From Papio anubis (taxonomy: Eukaryota; Chordata; Mammalia; Primates; Cercopithecidae), in assembly GCF_008728515.1 (NCBI RefSeq), contig NC_044986.1:57586855-57650854 (forward strand): a stretch of DNA of 64,000 bases, written 5' to 3'. Shown here one piece after another: positions 12,901-25,076 of this stretch. Numbering within the stretch: position 1 is the first letter of the stretch; each line of letters opens with the position of its first letter. The position numbers were made by a program, and so were the translations under genes. The notes below the pieces were generated by a model. It did not search any database. It was not told the DNA's origin and saw only the letters and a program-made list of their open reading frames with translations.

Positions 12901-15900
12901 ATAAGAAAACAAAAGAAATTATATTTCTCATTTAGGGTTGGGAAAATAGTTCCTAGATATGACACCAAAAATGTGAAAGAAAATATTGATCGATTTGAAC
13001 TTCTTTAAAATTTTAAAAATGTGTTTTTCAAAAGATAACATTAAAAAATTTAAAAACAAGCTGAACACAGGGAAGAAATATTTATATTTAGACATTTGAT
13101 AAAGGACTTGTATCAAGGATATATAAAGAATTTTTACAACTCAATAATAAAAAGGCAATACAATAGAAAATGAAGGAAAATATACAGACACATCACCAAA
13201 GAAGAGATATGAATAGCCAATATTCCAATGAAAAGATGCTCAGCAACATTAGTTGTTAAAGAACTGCAAATTAATGTCCTGGTGAGATACCACTCTACAT
13301 CCATCAGAAGGGTATAATAAAAAAGACTAGGGGGGAAACAATTGTTGATAAGGATGTAGAGAAAATGGAATCCTCATACATTGCGGGTGGGAATATAAAT
13401 TAATACAGCCACTTTAGAAACATCTCAGCAGATTATTAAAAAATTAAAGCTATACTTAGCATATAACCAGCCATTCCACTCTTAGGTGTCTACCAAAGAG
13501 AAACGAAAACATAGCCAGGCAAAAGACTGTCAGTGAATCCTCTTTGCAACATCATTCTTAGTATCAAAAAGCTGGAAGTTATCCACATGTACATCTACTA
13601 CTGAATGAATAAACAAAATGTGGTAGATGCGTTTAATGGAACACTAGCAACTAAAGAGGAGCTAAACATGAAACAACATGGATGAATCCCAGAAACATTA
13701 TGTTACATAAAAAAGCCACACATAAAAGAGTACACATTTTATAATTCAATTTCCATGAAATTTCTAAGAAAGAGAAATCCACAGAGACATAAAGTATATC
13801 AGTGGTTGCCTGTTAAGAGTGAAGATTGACTGCAAACAGCCACAGGAATCTTTTGGGAGTGATGGGAATGTTCTAAACCTGTATTGTGGTTATGGATAAA
13901 CAAATCTATAATTACTAAATATCATTAAACTATAGAATTACAGTTGAAATTTGTGTTATTTAAACCATAACTTCATAAAGCTGTTCAGAAAAAAATGCAG
14001 TCAGAAGCTTTACAAATCTATGTAAATGCATAAAACTTAGGTAGATGAACTTTAATGTGAGCCAAAGGAAGGAAATTTATTTAATAAAAAATAGAATTTG
14101 ACATATTAGCTAGAAAATGGGGAAGAGATTTAGACATTTTTGTGATGTAGATATCATTGTAGGCTTTCTCCTAAATCTATCAGCCCAAACTATGGATTAA
14201 AACATTAGAAAAAGTGAAATGTCATAATAATAGGCAATGCTGAGTAGACTACAATGAAGTGATCCCTTCTTCTATTAGATATAAATATCTTTTACTTATG
14301 TATTAAGATTATTCTTCATGATTATCCTCTTGAGCCTAAAAGGGAAGGCTTATGTCCCAGTGGGAAAGGATTAAGGGTCTTCCTCCTTGAAAAGATAGAT
14401 ATTTGCAGTGTCAATTCTTGCAGTATAGGTGAGAACCAAAACAAGAAATCAGAACATGAAAGCTAATTTCTAGGAGAGAGAAAAATTTTATATTCTTCTT
14501 GGGCTTTCACTTTGGGAGGGTTTTTGGGAGAGTGGATATTTGAGTAATAGAGGCACATAGGACTTGAATGGGAATTACAGAAGGCTACCGTCACAATGTG
14601 GTAATATTAAAAATGAAAATGACTTCAAACTGAGACAATGAAAATTGAAAACAAATTTTAAAAACAGTAACCATTAAAAACTATGACATAATTTATTGGG
14701 CTCCATTAAACATCAGCTTTCCTAGGATATGATACAAGTTTAAAATGATAAAAATATATATTTATGAAGCATTCAGAGTAATTTGTAGGTGATAGAAGAA
14801 ATTGGGGGTATTTATGGTGTCTTGAAACATCAAGTACTCCTAAATTCTTGCTGAATTGAAATAGTCTTAATTGAGATAGGCCTGTGTGTCCTTCTACTAA
14901 TACTTGCTCACAATTTGTTCCCCAATCTCTGCCTAGCTCAGTGCTTGACACATTAGATAACAAATCAGTACTGGGTGAGTGAAAAAATCCCTTATGGTTT
15001 TCAAGATTTGGGTGTTTTTTTTGTTTGTTTATTTGGGTTTTTTGTTTGTTTTGTTGGGCAAATCTACTTTTATTCACAAAATTATTTAATATTCAAACTT
15101 TATTGGAAAACACAGATCTATAAATTGCTCCTTGGTGTCACTTCTGGATGGGACTACCAACAGTCCATTAAGATAACCGAGTTAGGCATTTCTTATAATT
15201 TTATGACTGGCCCCACAAAACATATCCCTCCTTACTACCTCTTTTACTACCCTATGTTTTCTCCCATCTCCCTAAATGTTTTGCATGTACATGTTTATTT
15301 CTACATAGGTGGAGTTAATTATGTTTGTTTTGTGATGTCCCTGTCACTTTTATATGCTCTGTCATGATTTCTTGAAGTTTTTCTTGTAACAACATTGTAT
15401 TTTATTTGAAAATACATTTTACAATGTAAAGCATTGACCATACTTAAGACATTAAAACTACAGAACTAAAATCAACACTATGACGATAATGAATCAATTT
15501 AGATTGGATTTTTTAAAAAAATATGTCAACTTAATAAGCTATGAGAAAAATTAGTATAAATGAAACAGGAAATTATCTTGTAAAGGTAGCTCATGGTTAT
15601 AAATATAATTTGTGCTATAATTGGGATATTAAATTTACTTGGTAAGTTAGTGTATTTTGTTGAGCTTTATGTTTTGTTGTTTGAGAAGCACAGCATAAAG
15701 TAAACTGTAGCATTAAAAGCCAGCCTCATTCCAATTTATTTTTATGGCATAGTGCAAAACAACCCAAGCTTAAAGTATATTCGGGCATTGAGACTTAAAT
15801 CCCTAATGGTAAGGAAGTCGTTCCGTAAACAGATGTGATCATGGATTCTGAGTTTATTTGCTTGTGGCAAAAATAAAAGTACCAACTCAATAAGTTTTAA

Positions 15901-16477
15901 TTTATAGGCCTCTACACCAGAAAGCCTTTGGGCACTTTGAACAAAACTGACTAAAAATAAAATTTAGTAAAATAAAACCTCTGCCCCATTCTCCATTTAC
16001 ACCAGGGAATGCAAATCCCCAAATGGATAGGAAGAGACTTCTCCATATCTTCTCTCAGTGCTCTCTTATACTGTAGCTGTGCTGTGTTCTAGGAGAGGCT
16101 TTTATGATTGGCTATGCTTCTCACACTTAGGAGTGGAAAAGAGGGGTTAGGGATGGTCATTCCACTTTAGGTTTTCAGAGAACCATGACTCTATCTAACC
16201 TATAGTCATGAAAACATGCAGAGCCTTTCTGTTCTCGCCCACAGAGAATATTATGTGTCTCTTTCTCTAGCAGAAATCTCTTTTATGTATTTGTCAAAAA
16301 GCATAAAGACTGTGCTGGTTTCTAATATGCAAAGAGCAGCAAATTCTCTGATCCTAACATTGCATATAAAATATACTAAAAATTCGAATTCATGTGATAT
16401 ACAAGTCATAGAACCAAGAGACAGGTGCATGGTCTTGACCCTGAAAACAACGTGTTTTTGTTGCAAGGAACGCTCAC

Positions 16478-16698
16478 CTCACATTTTGTTCTTCTAGGGT
16501 CTCACTTGTGAATTCCAGTATGTCAGCCGCTGTCCCCACAAACATAAGAAGAAGTTGAGAGAGTTGATCTCGAGTGATCCCGACTCCAATGGGTAAAAGC
16601 CATCTTCCAATTATTAGCATTAACAGGAATGTTTGATGGAGTCCCAATGTCCAAACTTTCTCACAAACTGTAGATAAGTTATTCACAAATACTTTGGC
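16478..16698 (-). CDS. TMEM26: TMEM26 exon 4
   Basis: This 221-nt exon encodes residues 129-201 plus two bases of R202, beginning AKVFVNNLSTVCEKVW. It holds two hydrophobic segments: about residues 145-165 (TLGLHQTFLLMLIIGRWLLP) and about 175-193 (LSQLLLMFVGTAADILEF). A short polar turn (GITRDQ) separates them. N-L-S near residue 135 is a third sequon, close to the membrane. Acceptor TTAAACAG|GCC; donor GTGAG|GTGAGC, a strong site. The frame stays open through the join to exon 5 (LEEQNVR/NSPALV). This is the longest and most clearly recognisable exon of the gene in the window. Confidence 0.96.
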
Positions 16699-17629
16699 CT
16701 GTTTAACAGAAATGTCATACAGACAGAAGGATTATGAGCCACCACTTGAGAAAGAAATATTTTCTTCACCATGATTTCAATCAAGAGTTTGCTTTTGTAG
16801 ACAGTCATTTTCAGGAGTTATTCTTTACTTGCTAAAGAAAGTAAAATGCCTTTCAGCTGAACACTCTGGAAAAAATAAAGAGCTACTGTGGTCCTTAAGA
16901 TGGGGGTGCCTATAACTAGCAAGTAATTTAAGCCTTAAACTTAAAAGTGGGATTGTACCATATGGTATTTAAAGAACCAATTTTACAATGTTTTAAAGAT
17001 CATGTCTCATTTTATTACACTGTGTAACAAAAAATAACACATAGCAAAGTTTTACAAAATCCATATTAATAGCACAAAAACTTCCTATATTTTTAATAGA
17101 TTTTAAAATCTGAATTTACTAATCTTGAAATATTTTTAGCATTGTACAAATCTTCCCTTTTTTTTTGCTTTAAAACTCTATTATAGCTAAACATAAAAAT
17201 GTAATAATGTTTATCAATTACCTAAATGTAAAGAAAGAGAATAACTATAAAATTATTTTTACTCTGAGTACATAACATATTATTCAATAATCCATAAGCC
17301 AAAGCAAATTTTACTCTGCCATTATGCTTAGACCTAGAAAAATTTACATCCCACCAGTGTATTCTGGATGACAACTCTTGCCCAATTACCTTCTAAATAA
17401 GTATCAAAGTGTACTATTGCCCCTACAAGGACTTAGGTCTCCAGTGGATAATGATTCCAACTTACTTATGGAAGTGACTTCACTGTTTGTGCAAAATTCA
17501 TTTATCCCTCTCCATCACTTGCTGATATCAAATGCACAAGGGAGGATAAAAGACGAGGCATAATGCTATCCTGATTGAAGCCAGACATGAAAATGAATAA
17601 TCTTCCATTTGTACTCTTTCTGATATCAG

Positions 17630-17820
17630 TACTATGAAACTTTACATACATCATATTTAATTTATACAGAAAGCATACTAGTAAATATTAATAATTTTGA
17701 TTGTCAGATGAAAAACTGAGAGAGAACCTAAGTGATTTGTCCAGACTGATGTAAATAAATTGTGATTGGGGCTTGAATTAGAACCCAAGGTTCATTCCAC
17801 TAAACCTCACAGAACTAATA
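17630..17820 (+). mobile_element. MIR SINE
   Basis: GATGAAAAACTGAGAGAGAA and GAATTAGAACCCAAGGTTC follow MIR core order at high divergence. Confidence 0.6.
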
Positions 17821-18044
17821 GTGCATCTCATTATTGAAAATACGTTTCAGTGATAGGGGCCTTTTCCTTTTTAAACAGGTCATGGTCAGTTTGCCATGTA
17901 ACAGCCTTATGAAGAAAAAGAAAGGGATTCTGTTTTGGCCAGAAATCTTCTCTATTTTATTAATAAACAGCTACAAAATACATATGGTGGAGTCCCTAGC
18001 TAATTCAATAAGACAAGAAAATAAAATAAAACGTATAGGGAAGA

Positions 18045-18460
18045 AATAAAATAAAAGAAATAAAACTGTCTCTGTTCACAGTTGACATAATTGTTTAGGT
18101 AGAAAATCCCAAAGAACTAGCAAAAATAAATAAATAAATAAATAACCTCCTGGAACTAGTAAACGTTTATAGCAAGGTTGTGGGATAAAAGGTTGATATA
18201 CAAAAGTCAATCTCTTTCCTATATACCAGCAGAGAATAAGTGAAATTTGAAATTAAAAACAAAATGCCATTTTTATTGGCATCCACAACAATGTCATGTA
18301 GGTTTATCAGTTTTAACAAATGCACCACTGTGGTGCAGGGTATTGATGGATGAGGAGGCTGTACATGAATACAGAGTATATGGGAAATCTCTGTACCTTC
18401 CTCTCAATTTTTGCTGTGAATCTAATATTCCTCTAAGAAAGAAAGTCTTAAAATTATCAT
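18045..18460 (+). mobile_element. Old L1 fragment with 3' end
   Basis: The left part matches the L1 ORF2 C-terminal region at low identity (GTTCACAGTTGACATAATTG, ATACAAAAGTCAATCTCTTT). The right part matches an L1M-type 3'UTR (ATATGGGAAATCTCTGTACC). Internal (AAAT)n at 18124-18146. Confidence 0.7.
18124..18146 (+). repeat. (AAAT)n microsatellite in old L1
   Basis: About 23 bp of AAAT units inside the L1 fragment at 18045-18460. Confidence 0.93.
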
Positions 18461-18777
18461 ATCCCAATTTTTTAATTATATCATTGCTTCATAAATGTAT
18501 ATGTCTCTCATTGTGCACACATTATCCTCTTTAAGTGTTCCTTAATGAGGCAGGTTAAATGTATCTATTTATACATAATGTATCAATGCATATATTTATG
18601 CATATTAAATATGTTTAATAATTTTAAAATGTAATTATTTTGTGAATTCATGAGCCAAATAATGGATAACTTTCTTCTGAAAAGAATTAGCTGGGAGAGG
18701 TGTATAGCAAGTAATTGAGGATTATACCAAGTCCACCATTTGCTAGATCCTTTAATGTACAGTGGAAAAGCTCTCAC

Positions 18778-18891
18778 CGTCTCAATGAGATCATCAGCTC
18801 TACTGATTTGTTCATTGGATGTCAATGTTTGATTGAAGACTTCTTTTCTGCTGATATTCTGTGATGTTCCTTCAGCCTGGATACTGCAATA
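18778..18891 (-). CDS. TMEM26: TMEM26 exon 3
   Basis: This 114-nt exon encodes residues 91-128, starting YCSIQAEG and ending SRADDLIET. It begins and ends between codons. The segment is hydrophilic and is the loop between helices 3 and 4. It carries two N-glycosylation sequons, N-I-S at residue 102 and N-Q-T at residue 110, which suggests the loop faces the lumen or outside. Acceptor CATTCTTAG|T; donor ACG|GTGAGA. Because it is a symmetric phase-0 exon, it could be skipped without a frameshift, which would remove the whole glycosylated loop. Some residues here (for example I in NIS and I in NEQIS) differ from the human protein as I recall it. I could not check that. Confidence 0.94.
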
Positions 18892-19304
18892 CTAAGAATG
18901 GGGTCGGGGAAGGCAATTGTGGCAAAAAATTAGCACAATATGGTAGAGCTCAAAACATACAGTATGTCTCATAATATATAGTATATAGAGTTCAATCTGT
19001 TCAAGAGATTATGAGCAGATATGCAAAGTTTATACAGCATATACATAAACATTTCCAAAAAACAGAATATAGGCCTGAGATGGAAATCCACTTTTTAATC
19101 TATATGAAAAGAGTGTCAACTATACAAAATCTTATTTTTCCTTAGGTCGATGAGGATGCAAATACTGAGTCATTGCAGAGAGCTGTAGAATTTATAGATT
19201 GGTAACTGAGATTCCTTTCTTAAACCCTGCAAGAATTTAAAACCAAACAAATAACCAGTGACAACAATAAAACATATATGATCCTGGTCAAGGAAATTAT
19301 GGTG

Positions 19305-19680
19305 ATTTTTTTTTTCTTTTTGTACTTTTATTTTAGGTTTTGGGGGTTCACGTGCATGGGTAAAGTGCATGTTGTTGAGGCTTGGTGTATAAAGAATTCC
19401 ATCACCCAGGTAGTGAGCAGAGTACCTGAGAAGCAGCCTTCCAATTCACACTTCCCTCCATCCCTCCCCTCTCAAGTAGTCTCCAGTGTCTGTTGTTCCC
19501 ATCTTTGTGTCCATGTGTATTCAGTTTTTAGCTCCCACTTATAAGTGAGAACACGTGGTATCTGGTTTTCTGTTCCCGTGTCAGTTTGCTTAGAATACTA
19601 GCCTCCAGCTTCATTCATGCTACTGCAAAGGACATGATTTAGCTATTTTTATAGCTGTGTGGTATTCCACAGTGTGTGTC
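19305..19680 (-). mobile_element. L1 3' end, primate-age
   Basis: Reverse complement of the L1 3'UTR, starting with a T-rich tail. The antisense signatures AGCTCCCACTTATAAGTGAG and TGGTTTTCTGTTCCCGTGTC are clear. Confidence 0.85.
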
Positions 19681-19712
19681 TGTGTGTGTATATGTGTGTG
19701 TATATAGTATTT
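19667..19712 (+). repeat. (TG)n/(TATG)n low-complexity tract
   Basis: Imperfect GT-rich tract at the edge of the L1 end at 19305-19680. Confidence 0.9.
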
Positions 19713-20141
19713 TAAGAGTTTGTTTCTTATCCAGAAGACTCTTTATCTAAAATATCATATTGCTTAAGTAAATAATACAATCATTTTTAATCCTGTCAAG
19801 CACTGAAACAACCTAAAAAATTAGCATGTTCACCCACCAAAACATACATTTTAGTGACAGTGTAAAAGCCACTTTAGGTTTATGGAGAATTCAACAATAG
19901 ACATAAAAAGTGGCATTTTTCCTTTTTTGTTTCTTCATTTTGTATGAGAATTTCTGCAGGTGAATTGTGCATGATATTTATCGACCGTATGCTGGGAATC
20001 CGAGGTAAGAGAAGGAAAAATTATATAAGAGAAGAAAGGGGTGACACTTGAAAATGTAGCTGTACCCAATGCATATTTTACAAACTGGCTTAAAAAAAAG
20101 TTGAAGGTTGTTCAAACATCTGCAGTGCTAACATATTTTGA

Positions 20142-20200
20142 AACACACACACACATTCACCACCACCACCACTACAACCACCATACATCCACGATCACAC
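20142..20200 (+). repeat. (CA)n then (CAC)n compound microsatellite
   Basis: A CA tract runs into CACCACCACCACTACAACCA-type units. Confidence 0.93.
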
Positions 20201-20450
20201 ATTTGTATTTAGAGAGGACTTATTTTTTAAAAAAATTAAAGCTGTAAAAAGTGTATTTTTCTTCATCATTCTGGATACATCATCGACTACTCTATAAGCT
20301 ACTTGAAAAAGCAGAAAAGAAAGTCTGCAAGAAGCTGTTTTTTCTACCCTCTATCCAAACAACTAGTATTATGGTTGAAATGACAAGAATAATTAAGAAA
20401 AATGGCCATATGCCATATCTGTAGGAGCAAAAATACAGTTGTTTGCACAC

Positions 20451-20479
20451 TGTGTGTGTGTGTGTGTGTATATGTGTGC
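20451..20479 (+). repeat. (TG)n microsatellite
   Basis: TG tract with one TATA interruption. Confidence 0.95.
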
Positions 20480-21394
20480 AGCTAAGGCTCCAAAAAAAAC
20501 AGATAATGAAGATAAAAATTAAATCTTTAACCAAGCAACAAATTTTCATTGCAAAGCATGTTGGTGACTTTATTTATTTCCATAGGAAAAACATTTGGAC
20601 CATTCTGTAGGCATGAAAACAGACTATGTATTAAAAGTGGTGACCTTAATATGTTTTTGACATTCTTAAAACTAAAAATACATAAACATCTTTTTATTTA
20701 AGAAAAAAGGTCATGCTTTAGTGCAGTAGAAGATAACGTGGAAGCAAATAGCTTCATAGTCCATATTATGGTATTAAGACTTATCTGAGTTGCTCTCCAC
20801 TCCTGTTACTCTATTTGTCACAGATTGATAAGATTTTCCTCCAAGTGGCCTCTACATTGGGACTGCAATGAATAAGTGACTTCACTCTTAAAACCTAGCC
20901 TGACTTGTATTGTTTTGGGGATTATACTGTTTACATTCTGCCTTGTATAGGTGAGTTCACATAGATTATCGGGGTATCAACATGCCTTTTTTTTTTAATA
21001 GGCTGTGTCTATTAAACTCTTATTAGCTTCAAAAATATTCCTCTGTGTCCAAGAAATTGTGACAACAAGAAGACCAGAATGTTTCCATTACTTTAATCTT
21101 GTCACTTCTTAAATGGACCTGAGAGCTAAGGTCACAATCATTGTCATGAACGTTTTGTTCCCATACATGTAGACCCAACCAGATTCAGCAATGAAGGTAA
21201 GAAATTAGTCATCTAGGAGAAATGTCTCATGAAATAGGTCAGGATATTTTCCTAATGCCAAGTCATGGGTTAGAACATATAGTATATAGAGTAAAGGGAA
21301 AATGTGAAAGAAAATTAAACTACTCTTTTCTACAATGAACAACTCAGATAATTCTGATGCAAACGCCTCTAAAATACAGAACAGATAGCTGAGA

Positions 21395-21640
21395 AGGGCA
21401 ATATGGTCTAATGGACTAGATATCCGTTAGGTTCTAGGCCCCAGCATTACTGTGTATTTACTGTATCAACTTAGGAAAATTACTTAACCTGTCTGAGCCT
21501 CAGGATCCTCGTCTTTCAAATAGAAATGTACGCATCATGCCTAACTTCTGTAGTTGTTGGGTCCATATATGTGAAAACATTTGTGAAAGTACAGGAGACT
21601 ACCTGAAGAAAAGTGATTATTATCACTCCCAAAATGTTCT
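21395..21640 (-). mobile_element. MIR SINE
   Basis: TTACTTAACCTGTCTGAGCC is a clear reverse MIR core; the flanking blocks also fit. Confidence 0.8.
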
Positions 21641-22755
21641 AAATGAGTACGCTAGAAGAATTGCTGTAACTCCCTTTATTCTGCCATTTCTTCTTCCTTT
21701 AACTGCAATTCCAATGCTTTCTTTCTCTCTTACTATTTTTCTACTTTCATTTCTGCTCAGTCTGCCCAATTCAATCTCTGGGCATTCATTTTAATTCAGT
21801 GTCAAAATGAGTTAAATCCATTACTACTAAAGGTTCAATTTCTTTTGTAGTATGAAAATTAGAGAGCTACTGCTTGGGGCTCAAAAATCTTTTTTTTATT
21901 AAAAAGGGAGCTTTTGGTTGCACATTATTTGTTGTAATGGGATTTGACCTGTATATCAATTAATTGTGCAACAAATTTATATTATAAAAGCATTTAGGGA
22001 AATGAATGGTTATTGTGTATGATAGCCATGTCATAGAATTGGATGTGAAAGAAACAATTGATTCAAATCACTAGAGCTTATTTTCATACCCTTGAAAGTA
22101 GTAAGTAGTAGAGATTGAAACAGTCCCCTAACTCTTTACAGTATAGTTTTAAAAAGCTATGATAACTTGAACCAAAAATATACAGTTACAAAAACACTTT
22201 TGCTACAGACATAGGAATAGTCTATATGACTTTAGTGATTTTTAGCAGGAGATTAAAGGGAGAAAAATGTTTTCTTTATCCCTACATTCTTGGTACTTGC
22301 TTGTGGAATTCTTCAAAAGTAGTCCACAGAACTAAATTCCCCTTTGTGTGCCTATAATTTGGAGCAAGCCTTTTACAGATAAGGTTATACATTGGAGGCA
22401 GATAGGGTTACATATTGGAGGCTTAACCTTGCTATAAAATGACCAATTATAACAAAGAAATCTATGTAAGTCCAAATTCTCGCAGATCTTTTTAAAAGTA
22501 TTTTATCAGTGAAGGTGCCGAAATATTACTAGGTCATAACTACATTTCTCTGTAACGTAGTCCTGTAACCTGAACTATGAAGTCAAAGCTGGAATCTGAT
22601 GGACTTTAGTAATTTGGCCTCCCCAGCATTGAACAGGAACATCAACAGCAGTATATGACTGCACCCAACCTAGAGACTGCTTATTAGAGCTGTCTGTGTA
22701 GAAAATAACTGTTTTAAAAATATCTGTAATAAATTAGGGATTCTTATTGGAAGCT

Positions 22756-23058
22756 ACTTTTTTTTTTTTTTTTCTTTTGAGACGGAGTTTTGCTCTGTTG
22801 CCAGGCTGGAGTACAGTGATGCAATCTCGGCTCACTGCAACCTCCACCTCCCAGGTTCAAATGATTCTCCTGCCTCAGCCTCCCGAGTAGCTGAAGCTAC
22901 ACGTGTGCGCCACCAGGCCCAGATAATTCTTGTATTTTTAGTAGATAAAGGGTTTCACCATGTTGGCCAGGATGGTCTCCATCTCTTGACTTCGTGATCC
23001 GCCCGCCTCGGCCTCCCAAAGTGCTGGGATTATAGGCATGAGCCACGGCGCCCGGACG
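22756..23058 (-). mobile_element. Alu (S/Y type), intron 2
   Basis: Full dimeric Alu in reverse orientation: T-tract, GAGACGGAGTTTTGCTCTG, then CCAAAGTGCTGGGATTATAG and a CGGCGCCCGG end. It lies about 0.7 kb downstream of exon 2 in the direction of TMEM26 transcription. Confidence 0.93.
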
Positions 23059-23751
23059 CAAGCTACTATTTTATTTTTAGGACAATGTGATCTTCTAACA
23101 CATATAAACCCACCTTCCACGTCGTGGGTCCTACGACTCCTCTCCTTTAATCTTAGTTTCAGGGCTCTAGGAAAGAATTTCTTTTTTACTAAGGCAGCCC
23201 GTGGGACTCCCAAAAATTAATCTCCTGTAATCTGTATAACCTTCATTTTAAAACAGACTATTTTAAATGGCTCCTATAAGTTTAATTGTATTTCTATAGC
23301 TGAGTACAGATAAGGGTTTTGTTTCTGTTTTTGAAATTCCTAAGTGTCACTTTACAGAATGCCAGATCATTGAGGCGTGCCCATTCTTAGCACAACATAG
23401 AAACTCACTGAAGCTGGAAGGATTGAAATCAAATTTCCATACCCCCAGGTAAACTCTACCTGTAGGCCCCTACCTATAGGGTGGGGGCCAGGGGAAGTCT
23501 TAGTAATAAGATCTCTAACACAAAATGTTAATTCACTATATAATCCTAAATCTTACAAAAATGTAATATTTTTTATTGGGGCTTTTATTGGCAAATCATG
23601 GATTCACTTCCTTTTGCTGATAGCCTCTTATTTATTCAATTCTTGATAACTCCAGTTACTTAGAAAAGTGCATTCCTGAAATAAATTGGATCATACTGTG
23701 AAAGTAGCTTATTGCTGAATATGTCAATTCCTACTTTCCAAAAAGAGGTAC

Positions 23752-23830
23752 CTGGGTCTCATGGTGCAATTCAAGAAGCCATAATGATGGAACGATGCTA
23801 ATCAGATATAAAAATATGGCTGGCGAAAAC
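23752..23830 (-). CDS. TMEM26: TMEM26 exon 2
   Basis: This 79-nt exon completes W64 and encodes residues 65-90, FSPAIFLYLISIVPSLWLLE followed by LHHETQ. Most of it is the third membrane helix. The acceptor is good (pyrimidine-rich, TTTTCACAG|G). The donor is CAG|GTACCT, which lacks the usual A at +4 and G at +5 and is therefore weak. The length is not a multiple of three, so skipping shifts the frame. An Alu on the minus strand (22756-23058) and one on the plus strand (25077-25392) flank it in opposite orientation. The exon was too short to stand out as an ORF. I placed it by matching the protein sequence and splice borders. Confidence 0.94.
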
Positions 23831-24552
23831 CTGTGAAAAGAGAGAAGAAAAAATAGTTTAGCTAATTTAAGCTAATTTTTCAAAAAAAAATTAAGAGGAA
23901 GAATGAAAAACAAATGCACATACTCTGACCACATTGAGTCGAACCTTTTTATCTCAAGTGTTTATTTCAATGAAGGAAAAAGCATTATGTGATTTCCGCC
24001 ATATGGATTACAAAGAAACAAAGTAACTGTAAAAGGCACTAGCAGCTGTCATTCTCACTGAATTTCTAATCCAATTAATAGACATTAATTTTGATATGGT
24101 TTAATGGGACACTGCCAATTAGTTTCAGGCACTACACTGGATATTTTGTATTTCATATGTTTTACAAAAAGCAAACACAGCAGCAGTAAATGTTGGATTT
24201 ATTAGACATTACAATTTCAAGATTTGGCTACATTTTTCAACATTAACCTGGAATTCTGAGAGCTCAAACAATAACATGGTGTTAGAACACAAAAATCAGA
24301 TGATAAGGACTAAGAATGAGAGTAACCCATTGGCTTTGTGCGTGATTTGCTAAACCTATAAAATAAAAACACAAACAACCAACAGTGTAAGCCTTTGGTA
24401 TTTTTTAAAGATATCTATATTCACTGTTTTCTCATTCAAAATTCAGAGCGGAATCTGAAGAGTGGACTTTTGTGATCCAGCACACTCAGGTTTAAATGCT
24501 GGTTTTGGCACTGACCTCTCAGTTTGTTTCCTAATCCACAAAAATGTCACTA

Positions 24553-24905
24553 TATCAGCCAACACAGGCTGCTGTACAAAAATACCATACACTACGTGAC
24601 TTAAACTACAGACATTAATTTTCTCAGTAGCTCTGGAGGCTGGAAGTCTGAGGTTAAGGGGCCAGAAGAGTGGGATTCTGGTGAGGGCTCCCTTCCTGAC
24701 ACGTAGACAGTGCCTTCTCCACGTGTCCTCAGATATCTGTCTCTTCCTCTTCTTATAAAGCCTTCAGTTTTATTGGATTAGGACCCTATCTTTATGACCT
24801 TATTTAACCTTAATGACCAAATTAATCTCCAAATATTGTCACATTTGGGATTAGGACTTAAATCTAGAAATCTGGAAGGGGGCACAATTCAGCAGTTACA
24901 TTCAT
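24553..24905 (-). mobile_element. MLT1-class (ERVL-MaLR) solo LTR
   Basis: Reverse complement of a MaLR LTR: CTCTGGAGGCTGGAAGTCTG, TATTGGATTAGGACCC and GTCACATTTGGGATTAGGAC. Solo, no internal genes. Confidence 0.75.
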
Positions 24906-25076
24906 CTCACAGAGTTTTTTGTTTTACTTCCTGTAAAGCAGTGCCTGGCAGTGGTGGGAATTCAATAATAGGTAGATATTACTAGTATTATTATCAGACA
25001 TGGTACAACATAAATGTTTCCTTAAAATGCTGAAATAAGAAAAATAACATACTTTCCAAATTTATTTCTTCAAATT

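Larger units (their letters stand above)
6640..13995 (+). mobile_element. Old, near-full-length L1 (L1M class), nested with four insertions
   Basis: Segments with L1 order run left to right. They are an ORF1-like region (about 6690-8380), the ORF2 start (about 8890-8970), the endonuclease region (about 9440-9990), reverse transcriptase and C-terminal regions (about 10000-13400) and a 3' end with an A-rich tail at about 13980-13995. All frames are broken by stops and indels. Four elements interrupt it: Tigger MITE, MLT1-class LTR, AluJ-like and MST/THE1-class LTR. Removing them leaves about 5.7 kb. The left end is approximate. Divergence and the age of the inserted elements indicate an L1 older than the primates' recent L1PA wave. 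Confidence 0.85.
16699..18777 (-). other. TMEM26 intron 3
   Basis: About 2.1 kb between exons 4 and 3. It contains an old MIR (17630-17820) and an old L1 fragment with its 3' end (18045-18460). The part next to exon 4 (16700-17620) is AT-rich and unassigned. Confidence 0.85.
18892..23751 (-). other. TMEM26 intron 2
   Basis: About 4.9 kb between exons 3 and 2. It holds an L1 3' end, GT and CA/CAC microsatellites, a MIR and an Alu, annotated separately. The stretches 19720-20130, 20480-21390, 21650-22750 and 23060-23750 show no repeat I can name and no convincing coding sequence. Confidence 0.8.

Noticed and set aside
14706..15367. Overlapping 123- and 130-residue ORFs on both strands
   Set aside because: AT-rich intron sequence with phenylalanine/leucine-rich translation, no domain, and no splice or start support.
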